Positions 1-6,128 of a stretch of DNA of 6,907 nt are shown in pieces. Each line of letters starts with the position of its first letter. Positions within the stretch are counted from its first letter, which is position 1. Source of the stretch: Paracoccaceae bacterium (GTDB lineage: Bacteria > Pseudomonadota > Alphaproteobacteria > Rhodobacterales > Rhodobacteraceae); assembly GCA_025458985.1 (NCBI GenBank), contig JALORM010000126.1, positions 1 to 6,907 of the forward strand, in the 5' to 3' direction. The notes beneath the pieces were generated by a model that was given only the letters and a program-made list of their open reading frames with translations, made no database searches and was not told the DNA's origin. The position numbers were made by a program, and so were the translations under genes.

Positions 1-402
1 GCCACCTTCGCCGACACCACGACCCGCCAGGTGATGCGCACGCGCCTCGGCCGCGACGGCTGGCCCGAGGGCGAGGCGGAGGTCTTCCTCGACCTGCGCG
101 CCGAAGGCCTGAACCCCGACGGCGCCGTGTTCGACGCAGGCGGCACCCTCTGGCTCGCCGAATGGGGCGCCGCCCGCGTCTCGGCCTACGGGCCGGACGG
201 GCGCCGCCTCGGCACCGTCGCCTTCCCCGCCCAGCACACCTCCTGCCCCGCCTTCGGCGGCGCGGACCTCGCCACCCTCTTCTGCACCACCGCCCGGCAG
301 GGGGTATCGACCGCCGACCTCGCCCGCTTCCCTCTCACCGGCCAGACCTTCGCCGCCCCGGGCAATGCAAGGGGCCTGCCCGAACACAGGGTGATCCTCT
401 AG
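1..402 (+). CDS. SMP-30/gluconolactonase/LRE family sugar lactonase, C-terminal part (5' end outside window)
   Basis: Reading frame 1 is open from the first base to a TAG at 400-402, giving 133 visible residues; the N-terminus lies upstream of the window. The visible part looks like the last blades of the six-bladed propeller of the SMP-30/gluconolactonase family. It has the stretch NPDGAVFDAGGTLWLAEWG followed by ARVSAYGPDG, then a CPAFGG-type turn and TLFCTTA. In family members the Asp of the PDG motif (here bases 118-120) is a metal ligand and proposed catalytic base. These enzymes hydrolyse aldonolactones to aldonic acids in the cytoplasm. With a GH42 beta-galactosidase and galactose mutarotase downstream, galactono-lactone is a reasonable substrate, but that is inference; gluconolactone or arabinonolactone are equally possible. 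A methionine at 31-33 is internal, not a start. The gene is followed 14 bases later by an AAATACT-plus-hairpin element. Confidence 0.85.
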   Translation, partial: ATFADTTTRQVMRTRLGRDGWPEGEAEVFLDLRAEGLNPDGAVFDAGGTLWLAEWGAARVSAYGPDGRRLGTVAFPAQHTSCPAFGGADLATLFCTTARQGVSTADLARFPLTGQTFAAPGNARGLPEHRVIL

Positions 403-410
403 CTTCTCTT

Positions 411-465
411 GTTCCGAAATACTCCGGGGGAGTCGCCGGCACGGCGACGGGGGGCAGAGCCCCCC
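411..465 (+). repeat. Intergenic element: AAATACT box followed by two tandem perfect hairpins (terminator-like)
   Basis: AAATACT lies at 417-423. A 7-bp perfect stem follows (432-438 with 442-448, loop GCA 439-441). Directly abutting it is a second 7-bp perfect stem (449-455 with 459-465, loop AGA 456-458). No T-run follows, so it is not a classic intrinsic terminator, though it could end or process the lactonase transcript or stabilise its 3' end. A related element sits at 3225-3264, also shortly after a stop codon. From memory, such AAATACT-plus-GC-hairpin units recur between genes in Rhodobacterales; that was not tested here. Nothing else is seen in this 91-bp spacer except the GH42 ribosome binding site. 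Confidence 0.65.
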
Positions 466-493
466 TCCCCCGGCCCGACCCTGGAAGACCCCG

Positions 494-2276
494 ATGACGA
501 ACCGCGCCCTTGGCGTCTGCTACTACCCCGAACACTGGCCCGAGGAGATCTGGGCGGAGGATGCCGCCCGCATGGCCGCCTGCGGCCTGACCTGGGTCAG
601 GATCGGCGAATTCGCCTGGTCGCGGATGGAGCCGCAGCCGGGGCGGCTCGACTTCGGCTGGCTCGACCGGGCCATCGACACGCTGGGGCGCGCGGGGCTC
701 AAGGTCGTGCTCGGCACCCCCACCGCCACTCCGCCGCGCTGGATGCTGGACCGCCACCCCGACATGCTGGCGGTGGACCGCCAGGGGCGACCGCGGGGGT
801 TCGGCTCGCGCCGGCACTACGACTTCAGCCACGAGGGCTACCGCGCCGACTGCGCGCGGATCGTCGGCCTTCTGGCCGAACGCTACGGACGCCACGCCTT
901 CGTCCAGGCCTGGCAGACCGACAACGAATATGCCTGCCACGACACGGTCCTTTCCTACTCCCCCGCCGCGCTCCACGCCTTCCGCGACTGGCTGGCCCAG
1001 CGCTACCAGTCGCCCGAGGCGCTGAACCGCGCCTGGGGCAACGTCTTCTGGTCGATGGAGTATGGCAGCTTCGACGAGATCGGCCTGCCGAACCTGACGG
1101 TGACGGAACCGAACCCCGCCCATGTGCTTGCCTTCCGGCGCTTTTCCTCGGATCAGGTGGTGCGCTTCAACCGCCTGCAGGCGGACATCATCCGCCGCCA
1201 TTCCGACCGGCCCATCGCGCACAACTACGCGCTTTGTCCGGCAGGGCGATCCCGATTTCCAGGCCTTCCACCATGACCTCTACCGCGCCGTGGGCCGCGG
1301 CAGATGGTGGATCATGGAACAGCAGCCGGGGCCGGTGAACTGGGCGCCCTGGAACCCTGCGCCGCTGCCCGGCATGGCGCGGCTCTGGGCGTGGGAGGCG
1401 TTCGCCCACGGCGCCGAGGCGGTGCTCTACTTCCGCTGGCGCCAGGCGCCCTTCGCGCAGGAACAGATGCACGCGGGCCTCCTGCGCCCCGACAGCGCCG
1501 AGGCCCCGGCCTACGGCGAGGCAGCCGGGGTCGCGCGCGAGCTTGCCGCGATGCCGGCCGCCGGGACCGGCCCGGCGCAGGTCGCGCTGATCTTCGACTA
1601 CGCCTCGGCCTGGGCGTGGGAGACGCAACCCCAGGGCCGGGACTTCGACTATTTCCGCCTGGTCTTCGCCTTCTACCGGGCGCTGCGGCGGCTCGGACTG
1701 AATGTCGACATCCTGCCGCCCGACACGGGCGACCTGTCGGCCTACCGCCTTGTCCTCGCCGCCGGCGTCGCCACCCTGTCCGACCCGCTCAAGGCGGCGC
1801 TGGCCCGGTTCGGGGGGTCGGCGATCCTCGGTCCTCGCACGAACGCCAAGACCGCCGACATGGCGATCCCCGTTCCCCTGCCTCCGGCGCTTCCAGATAT
1901 CCCCATCACCGTTACCCGCGTCGAGAGTCTGCCCCCCGGCGTCGCCCACCCACTGCATCGGGGGGGCGAGGTGCGGCACTGGCTCGAACACCTCGACGGC
2001 GATGCCGAGCGGGTCGAGGTCACCACCGACGGCCACCCGGTCCTGGTCCGGCTGGGCTGGATGCGGTACCTCGCCGGCTGGCCCTGCGACGCGGCGCTGG
2101 AGCGCATCCTGGCCGAGGCCTGCGCCGAGGAAGGCATCGCCACGACGCCCCTGCCGGACGGCCTGCGCCTGCGCGATGCGGGCACCCACCGCTTCGCCTT
2201 CAACTACGGGCCGGAGCCGGTCGACTGGGACGGCACGACGATCCCCGTGGCGGGCGTGCACTGGTGGCCGGCATGA
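494..2276 (+). pseudogene. GH42 beta-galactosidase, disrupted by an out-of-frame internal deletion
   Basis: GH42 enzymes hydrolyse terminal beta-D-galactosides. ATG at 494 is preceded by GGAAG (483-487). The first frame runs to TGA at 1274-1276 and carries GVCYYPEHWPEEIW and the acid/base motif WQTDNEY (Glu145, bases 926-928). Homology then resumes in the next frame from about 1233 (FVRQGDPDFQAFHHD), with the nucleophile region WWIMEQQPGPVNW (Glu at 1317-1319), and continues to TGA 2274-2276 through the trimerisation and C-terminal domains. The two catalytic Glu codons are about 130 codons apart, against 171 residues in Thermus A4 beta-galactosidase (Glu141/Glu312). The usual barrel segment with the FDHF...WDSYPLG-type motif is missing at the frame junction (about 1229-1233). 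This indicates loss of about 40 codons whose length is 2 mod 3, not a single-base indel. The product should be inactive unless the junction is an assembly error. Its stop overlaps galM by 4 bases. Confidence 0.85.
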
Positions 2277-3211
2277 CGCGCGAGGTCTTCGGAACGCTGG
2301 CCGACGGCCGGACGGTCGAGCGGCTGACCATCGCGGCCGGCGGCCTGACCGCGCGCATCCTGACGCTCGGCGCGATCCTGCAGGACGTCCGGATCGACGG
2401 CCTCCCCCGCAGCCTGACGGTCGGCAGCGACCGGCTGGCCGACTACGAGGGCGACCTGCAGTACCACGGCCCCATCGCGGGTCCGGTGGCGAACCGGATC
2501 GGCGGGGCCGAGGCGATGATCGCCGGGCGCCCGTTCCGTTTCACCGCGAACGAAGGGCCGAACACGCTGCACGGCGGCAGCGCGGGCACCCATCGCAAGC
2601 TCTGGCGGGTGGAGGACCACCGGGCGGACGCGCTGACGCTGGCGCTGGACCTGCCCGACGGCGAGGGCGGGTTTCCCGGCAACCGCAGCATCGCCGCGAC
2701 CTTCGCAGCCGAAGCGCCCGCGACCCTGACGCTCACGATCCGCGCCATGACCGACGCGCCGACGCTGATCAACCTCACGAACCACAGCTACTGGCAGCTT
2801 TCGCCCGACCCGCGCGCGACCCAGACGCTGACCTGCCCCGCCGAGACGCGCGTCGCGCTCGACCCCGCGAAGATCCCGACCGGCGCGGTCACCCCGGTCG
2901 CGGGCACGGCCTTCGACTTCCGCAACGGCGCCGCGGTCGGGGCGGGGGCGTTCGATCTGTGCCTGTGCCTCGCGCCCGGTCGGCGGGCGCTGACCCCTGC
3001 AGCGACGCTGGACGCGGGCGGCCTGCGCCTGGACGTCGAGACGACCGAGGCGGGCCTGCAGATCTACGACGGGCACCCCGGGGGGGGCCTTGCGATCGAG
3101 GCGCAAAACTGGCCCGGCGCGGCGCAGCATCCGCAGTTTCCGACCGACCTCCTCCTGCCCGGGGAGACCCGCGTTCAGGTCACCCGCTGGCGCCTCTCGC
3201 GCCCCGGCTGA
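2273..3211 (+). CDS. galM: Aldose 1-epimerase (galactose mutarotase family)
   Basis: A 312-residue cytoplasmic protein that interconverts alpha and beta anomers of hexoses such as galactose. It shows the family landmarks in order: GPIAGPVANRI (NRI at 74-76), NTLHGG (His100), the catalytic acid in LINLTNHSYW (His171), FD at 227-228, GLQIYDG (261-267), and the general base in GGLAIEAQNWPGA (Glu276). The residue after Asp228 is Leu where many relatives have His. Length is slightly below the usual 330-350 residues. The start ATG at 2273 overlaps the TGA of the GH42 gene (ATGA), so translation was probably coupled. Because the upstream frame is broken and now stops at 1276, reinitiation at galM may be reduced. 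A run of eight G occurs at 3080-3087 inside the gene; the frame reads through it correctly. The substrate being galactose is inferred from the neighbour. Confidence 0.9.
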   Translation: MTREVFGTLADGRTVERLTIAAGGLTARILTLGAILQDVRIDGLPRSLTVGSDRLADYEGDLQYHGPIAGPVANRIGGAEAMIAGRPFRFTANEGPNTLHGGSAGTHRKLWRVEDHRADALTLALDLPDGEGGFPGNRSIAATFAAEAPATLTLTIRAMTDAPTLINLTNHSYWQLSPDPRATQTLTCPAETRVALDPAKIPTGAVTPVAGTAFDFRNGAAVGAGAFDLCLCLAPGRRALTPAATLDAGGLRLDVETTEAGLQIYDGHPGGGLAIEAQNWPGAAQHPQFPTDLLLPGETRVQVTRWRLSRPG

Positions 3212-3224
3212 GCCCTCTTCACCC

Positions 3225-3264
3225 TGTCGCAAATACTTGGCGGGCGCAGGGGCAGCGCCCCTGC
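3225..3264. terminator. AAATACT box and perfect hairpin between convergent galM and puuD
   Basis: The 60-bp spacer between the galM stop (3211) and the puuD stop (3272 on the other strand) holds AAATACT at 3231-3237. An 8-bp perfect stem follows (3246-3253 with 3257-3264, loop AGC 3254-3256). The stem is symmetric, so it could terminate transcription from either side. No T-run is present on either strand. The layout matches the element at 411-465: AAATACT 15-20 bases after a + strand stop, then GC-rich hairpins. Here there is only one hairpin. The terminator role is inferred from position and structure. Confidence 0.55.
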
Positions 3265-3271
3265 ACTGCCC

Positions 3272-4507
3272 TCAGCCCCCCGCACCCGCGGCGCGGAACC
3301 AGGCGACGATGGCGGCGCGCTCGTCGTCCTCCATGTAGCTGAGGTTGGCGGGCGGCATCGCATGGCTGACCCCGGCCTGCAGGTAGATCTCGCGGGCGTG
3401 GCGCGCCACGTCCTCGGGGGTTTCCAGACGCACGCCCTTCGGCGGCCAATGGAGGCCATCCCAGTTCGGTTCGGCCGCGTGGCACATCGAACAGCGGCCC
3501 AGCACGATGTCGGTCACCTCGTCGAACCCCTCGGCCTCGGCATAGCGCAGGGCGGTCCCGGCCAGCGGCGCCTCGGCGGCCTCCGCTGCGCCCTCGCGCC
3601 CGTCCAGCGTGGACAGCCAAGCGATCACCAGGAACAGGATCACCGTGACACCCCAGGTCCAGTGCGGGTTGCCCTTGCGGGCGTGGTGGGTGTTGAACCA
3701 GTGCCGGATCGTGACGCCCATCAGGAAGACGAGGCTGGCGATCACCCAGTTGTACTGGCTGGCAAAGGCCAGCGGGTAGTGGTTCGACAGCATCAGGAAC
3801 AGGACCGGCAGCGTCAGGTAGTTGTTGTGCGTGGACCGCTGCTTGGCGATCTTGCCGTACTTCGGATCGGGCCGGCGGCCCGCCTTGAGGTCGGCCACCA
3901 CGATCCGCTGGTTCGGCATGATGATGAAGAACACGTTGGCCGACATGATCGTGGCGGTGAAGGCGCCCAGGTGCAGCAGCGCCGCGCGCCCCGAGAACAC
4001 CTGCGTATAGCCCCAGGCCATCGCCACCAGCACCGCGAACAGCGCGACCATCAGCCAGGTCTGGTCGGCCTCGACGAAGACCTTGCAGAGCGTGTTGTAG
4101 ACGACCCAGCCGAAGGCGAGCGAGGCCATCGAGATCAGCACCGCCTGCCACACAGGGATGTCGAGCACGTTCGCGTCGACCAGGTAGAACTCGGCGCCCA
4201 GGTAGTAGACCAGGACCAGCATGGCGAAGCCCGACAGCCAGGTCGCGTAGCTTTCCCACTTGAACCAGGTCAGGTGCTCGGGCATCGCGGCGGGGGCGAC
4301 GAGGTACTTCTGGACGTGGTAGAATCCGCCGCCGTGGACCTGCCATTCCTCGCCATCCGCGCCCGAGGGCGGGGGCGGGTCGCGCCTGAGCCCGAGGTCG
4401 AGCGCGACGAAGTAGAAGGACGAGCCGATCCAGGCGATGCCGGTGATGACATGGACCCACCGCACCGCGAATTCGAGCCACGCGCCCAGCACCGCCAGAT
4501 CGTACAT
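3272..4507 (-). CDS. puuD: PuuD-type urate oxidase: membrane protein with C-terminal cytochrome c domain
   Basis: A 411-residue inner-membrane enzyme that oxidises urate to 5-hydroxyisourate. In the PuuD family electrons go to the fused cytochrome c domain rather than directly to oxygen as in soluble uricase. The N-terminal part (urate oxidase N-terminal domain) starts with WLEFAVRWVHVITGIAWIGS and has about eight hydrophobic helices, roughly residues 8-34, 86-108, 117-140, 149-170, 176-198, 228-246, 251-268 and 284-300. Histidines near helices (20, 227, 243, 269, 274, 275) are possible ligands. A linker (301-330) leads to the haem-binding motif CSMCH (339-343) and a likely axial Met in SHAMPPANLSYM (Met384). 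ATG at 4507 is preferred because GAGG (4519-4516) lies 8 bases upstream; a GTG at 4516 would overlap that site. The gene is divergent from the LysR gene and close to uraH, whose product acts on the PuuD product. Confidence 0.92.
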   Translation of the reverse strand: MYDLAVLGAWLEFAVRWVHVITGIAWIGSSFYFVALDLGLRRDPPPPSGADGEEWQVHGGGFYHVQKYLVAPAAMPEHLTWFKWESYATWLSGFAMLVLVYYLGAEFYLVDANVLDIPVWQAVLISMASLAFGWVVYNTLCKVFVEADQTWLMVALFAVLVAMAWGYTQVFSGRAALLHLGAFTATIMSANVFFIIMPNQRIVVADLKAGRRPDPKYGKIAKQRSTHNNYLTLPVLFLMLSNHYPLAFASQYNWVIASLVFLMGVTIRHWFNTHHARKGNPHWTWGVTVILFLVIAWLSTLDGREGAAEAAEAPLAGTALRYAEAEGFDEVTDIVLGRCSMCHAAEPNWDGLHWPPKGVRLETPEDVARHAREIYLQAGVSHAMPPANLSYMEDDERAAIVAWFRAAGAGG

Positions 4508-4637
4508 CGCCGCCACCTCATTTCCGGTTCAAGCCAGCCTAGCGGGACTGGATTGTTCCGGCTATCGTGGAAATCGCCGGATCACTTTCAAATCCTGCCT
4601 GACAATATCCCTTGCAGACTGCCCCGGACTTCTGCCC
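4508..4637. promoter_or_regulatory. Divergent spacer puuD / LysR gene, with a dyad that could be a LysR operator
   Basis: These 130 bp separate two genes that start in opposite directions, the usual place for LysR-type operators. An inverted repeat CCGGC-N13-GCCGG lies at 4558-4580, and a shorter GGAT-N9-ATCC at 4579-4595. Neither fits the strict T-N11-A LysR box. The string GAAATCGCCGGA (4570-4581) reappears nearly unchanged at 6001-6013 in the other divergent spacer. No convincing -35/-10 pair was found on either strand. The operator role is inference from position and symmetry. Confidence 0.4.
4515..4519 (-). promoter_or_regulatory. Ribosome binding site that decides the puuD start
   Basis: On the minus strand GAGGT lies at 4519-4515, with its GAGG core 8 bases upstream of ATG 4507. 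The alternative in-frame GTG at 4516 begins inside this motif and has no comparable purine-rich site at a proper distance, so the shorter protein is favoured. Confidence 0.6.
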
Positions 4638-5567
4638 GTGTCCTACCTCGACAACATCCGCACCTTCGTCCGCGTGCTCGAACTGGGCTCGATGTCGGCC
4701 GCCGCGCGCGACCAGCGCATCTCGCCGGCCGTCGCCTCGGCGCGGATCGCGGCGCTCGAGGCGCACCTGGGCGTCCGGCTGTTCCAGCGCACGACGCGCA
4801 AGCTGACCCCGACCGAGCAGGGGCGGCTCTATTACGACGGCGTGCTGCGCGTGCTCGAGGCGATCGGCGATGCCGAAGCGGCGGTGTCCGAGGTCACGCG
4901 CCTGCCGCGCGGGTCGATCTTCGTCGCCGCCCCTCTGGGCGTGGGCCGCAGGTTCATCGCGCCCAACGTGCCCGCCTTCAAGGCAGAGTATCCGCAGGTA
5001 GACGTGCGGCTGAGGCTGTCGGACCGGCGCATCGACCTGGCTGAAGAGGGGCTGGACGTGGCGCTGTTCCTCGGCCAGCCCGAAAGCTCGACGCTGAAGA
5101 TGCGCAAGGTCGCCGACTGCCCGCGGGTGCTGTGTGCCGCGCCGTCCTACGTCGCGCGGCACGGCAATCCCGTCGATGGCGAGGCACTGGTGCGGGACGC
5201 CCACGCCTGCCTTGTCCTGCGCTTTCCCGGCGCGACCGAGTTCCAGTGGCTGCTCGACACGCCGCAGGGCCCCCGCCGCTTCGCCGTGCGCGGGCCGTTC
5301 GAAACCGACGACGGCGACGTGCTGACGGGCTGGGCGCTGGACGGGCAGGGCATCGTCCTGAAGCCGGTGTTCGAGGTGGCCCAGCACCTCGCCTCGGGGG
5401 CGCTGGTGCCGGTGGCCGAAGCGACGCCGCCGGTTCCGGTGCAGCTGGGGTTCCTCTATGCCCACCGGCGGCTGCAGGACCCCAAGGTGCGGCTGTTCGT
5501 CGACTTCATGGCGGCGCGGATCCGCACCGCCCTCGCCGCGGTCGCAGCGCCTCAGCTGCCGCGGTAG
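4638..5567 (+). CDS. LysR-family transcriptional regulator
   Basis: A 309-residue regulator. Residues 1-60 form the winged helix-turn-helix: SYLDNIRTFVRVLELGSMSA, then ISPAVASARIAALEAHLGVR and LFQRTTRKLTPTEQG, followed by a linker helix (62-86). Residues about 90-295 form the periplasmic-binding-protein-like effector domain, closest in feel to the CrgA-like subgroup. The frame is open far upstream (to 4437), but GTG at 4638 is preferred because the protein then begins at the standard LysR N-terminus; the ribosome binding site before it is weak. It is divergent from puuD and convergent with uraH, sharing 16 bases at the 3' ends. This position suggests control of the urate genes, with urate or an oxidation product as effector; that is inference. 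LysR proteins usually also repress their own gene. Confidence 0.9.
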   Translation: MSYLDNIRTFVRVLELGSMSAAARDQRISPAVASARIAALEAHLGVRLFQRTTRKLTPTEQGRLYYDGVLRVLEAIGDAEAAVSEVTRLPRGSIFVAAPLGVGRRFIAPNVPAFKAEYPQVDVRLRLSDRRIDLAEEGLDVALFLGQPESSTLKMRKVADCPRVLCAAPSYVARHGNPVDGEALVRDAHACLVLRFPGATEFQWLLDTPQGPRRFAVRGPFETDDGDVLTGWALDGQGIVLKPVFEVAQHLASGALVPVAEATPPVPVQLGFLYAHRRLQDPKVRLFVDFMAARIRTALAAVAAPQLPR

Positions 5568-5908
5568 GTCGAATAGCCGTAGGGGCTGAGCAGCAGCGGC
5601 ACGTGATAGTGCGCCTCCGGGTCGGCCATGCCGAAGCGGATCGGCACCTCGTCGAGGAACAATGGTTCGGCCCCCGCCTGGCCGGTCGCACGCAGGTAGT
5701 CGCCCGCGAAGAACACGAGTTCGTAGGTGCCCGCGGCGAATATGCCCGCCGGCAGGATCGGCGCGTCGGTGCGGCCGTCGGCGTTGGTCACCGTCTCGGC
5801 GATCTTGCGGTGGCTGTTGCCGCTGACGCGGTAGAGCGCGATGCGCACCCCCTCGGCCGGGACGCCGCGCGCGGTGTCGAGGACATGGGTCGTCAGATAT
5901 CCCGGCAT
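5552..5908 (-). CDS. uraH: 5-hydroxyisourate hydrolase (transthyretin-like)
   Basis: A 118-residue protein, normal for the family, which hydrolyses 5-hydroxyisourate to OHCU, the step after urate oxidation. Family motifs are complete: the N-terminal LTTHVLD (His8), NADGRTD (Arg46), and the C-terminal signature HYHVPLLLSPYGYSTYRGS with His102 and the terminal YRGS. The active site forms at the tetramer interface from His, Arg, His and the C-terminal residues. No signal peptide is seen, so it is likely cytoplasmic. ATG at 5908 has a strong GGGAGG (5921-5916) 7 bases upstream. The frame is open a further 50 codons to 6058, but that extension is not transthyretin-like and lacks support. The stop lies inside the last codons of the LysR gene on the other strand. 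It works with PuuD although not in one operon with it: the LysR gene lies between them. Confidence 0.95.
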   Translation of the reverse strand: MPGYLTTHVLDTARGVPAEGVRIALYRVSGNSHRKIAETVTNADGRTDAPILPAGIFAAGTYELVFFAGDYLRATGQAGAEPLFLDEVPIRFGMADPEAHYHVPLLLSPYGYSTYRGS

Positions 5909-6060
5909 TGCGGCGCCTCCCGATGGGTTCGCGCCGACCATGCCCCGAAGCGGCGGCGGATGCACCATGTCGCGCGGCGAAACACCTTCTGGAATTTCGC
6001 GAAAGTCGCCGGAATTATCAGGTGTATCCTTCGAATATTCCGCGTGACTGCGCGGCAACG
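5909..6060. promoter_or_regulatory. Divergent spacer uraH / permease, AT-richer core with palindromes
   Basis: This is the uraH-proximal part of a 220-bp divergent spacer and probably contains both promoters. Against the GC-rich background, about 5981-6045 is clearly richer in A+T. It carries the perfect palindromes TTTCGCGAAA (5995-6004) and GAATATTC (6033-6040). It also has the inverted repeats ACACCT-N32-AGGTGT (5982-5987 with 6020-6025) and CGGAAT-N21-ATTCCG (6010-6015 with 6037-6042). GAAAGTCGCCGGA at 6001-6013 resembles the sequence at 4570-4581 in the puuD/LysR spacer. No confident -35/-10 pair could be assigned. Binding by the LysR regulator is inference. Confidence 0.4.
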
Positions 6061-6125
6061 GGTCCGGAGATCACCGGACACAGGGATCGGCCAGGGCCAA
6101 AAGACCCGGCCGCAGGAGGAGGACC
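6061..6125 (+). promoter_or_regulatory. Structured leader of the permease gene, next to its ribosome binding site
   Basis: The first possible stem is GTCCGG (6062-6067) with CCGGAC (6074-6079), perfect 6 bp, 6-base loop. The second is CGGCC-A-GGG (6088-6096) with CCCGGCCG (6105-6112), 8 bp with a bulged A and an 8-base loop containing AAAAGA. It ends just before the purine-rich site AGGAGGAGGA (6114-6123). GGTCC (6061-6065) could instead pair with GGACC (6121-6125) and cover the end of that site, which would exclude the first stem. This is compatible with translational control, but no known RNA family was recognised with confidence. Confidence 0.35.
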
Positions 6126-6128
6126 CCC

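Noticed and set aside
335..1222. Open frame on the minus strand opposite the GH42 gene
   Set aside because: Shadow frame of a recognisable glycosidase, with low-complexity Arg/Ala/Gly/Val composition and no family signature.
1226..1276. Programmed ribosomal frameshifting in the GH42 gene
   Set aside because: There is no slippery heptamer or downstream structure at the junction, and about 40 family-conserved residues are absent there. A frame change alone would not restore the protein.
1188..2261. Minus-strand open frame over the second half of the GH42 gene
   Set aside because: Same shadow pattern; the + strand frame carries the GH42 nucleophile motif and ends in overlap with galM.
3080..3087. 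Run of eight G inside galM as a possible phase-variation tract
   Set aside because: The frame is correct on both sides, and such runs are expected in DNA of this composition; there is no sign of variability from one sequence.
2204..3232. Minus-strand open frame opposite galM
   Set aside because: The + strand frame contains complete mutarotase motifs; the antisense product is Arg/Gly-rich with no recognisable fold.
4437..4637. Upstream extension of the LysR reading frame
   Set aside because: It would overlap the divergent puuD start and add residues before the standard LysR N-terminus; GTG 4638 fits the family.
3362..5044. Very long open frame on the + strand opposite puuD and across the divergent spacer (560 codons)
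   Set aside because: It runs antisense to a clear PuuD gene and crosses into the LysR gene in a wrong frame. Its composition is the Arg/Gly/His-rich kind produced by high-G+C shadow frames, and no domain is recognisable.
5909..6058. Fifty-codon N-terminal extension of UraH
   Set aside because: The start at 5908 has a strong ribosome binding site and gives the normal family length. The extension resembles no export signal or domain and covers the likely promoter region.
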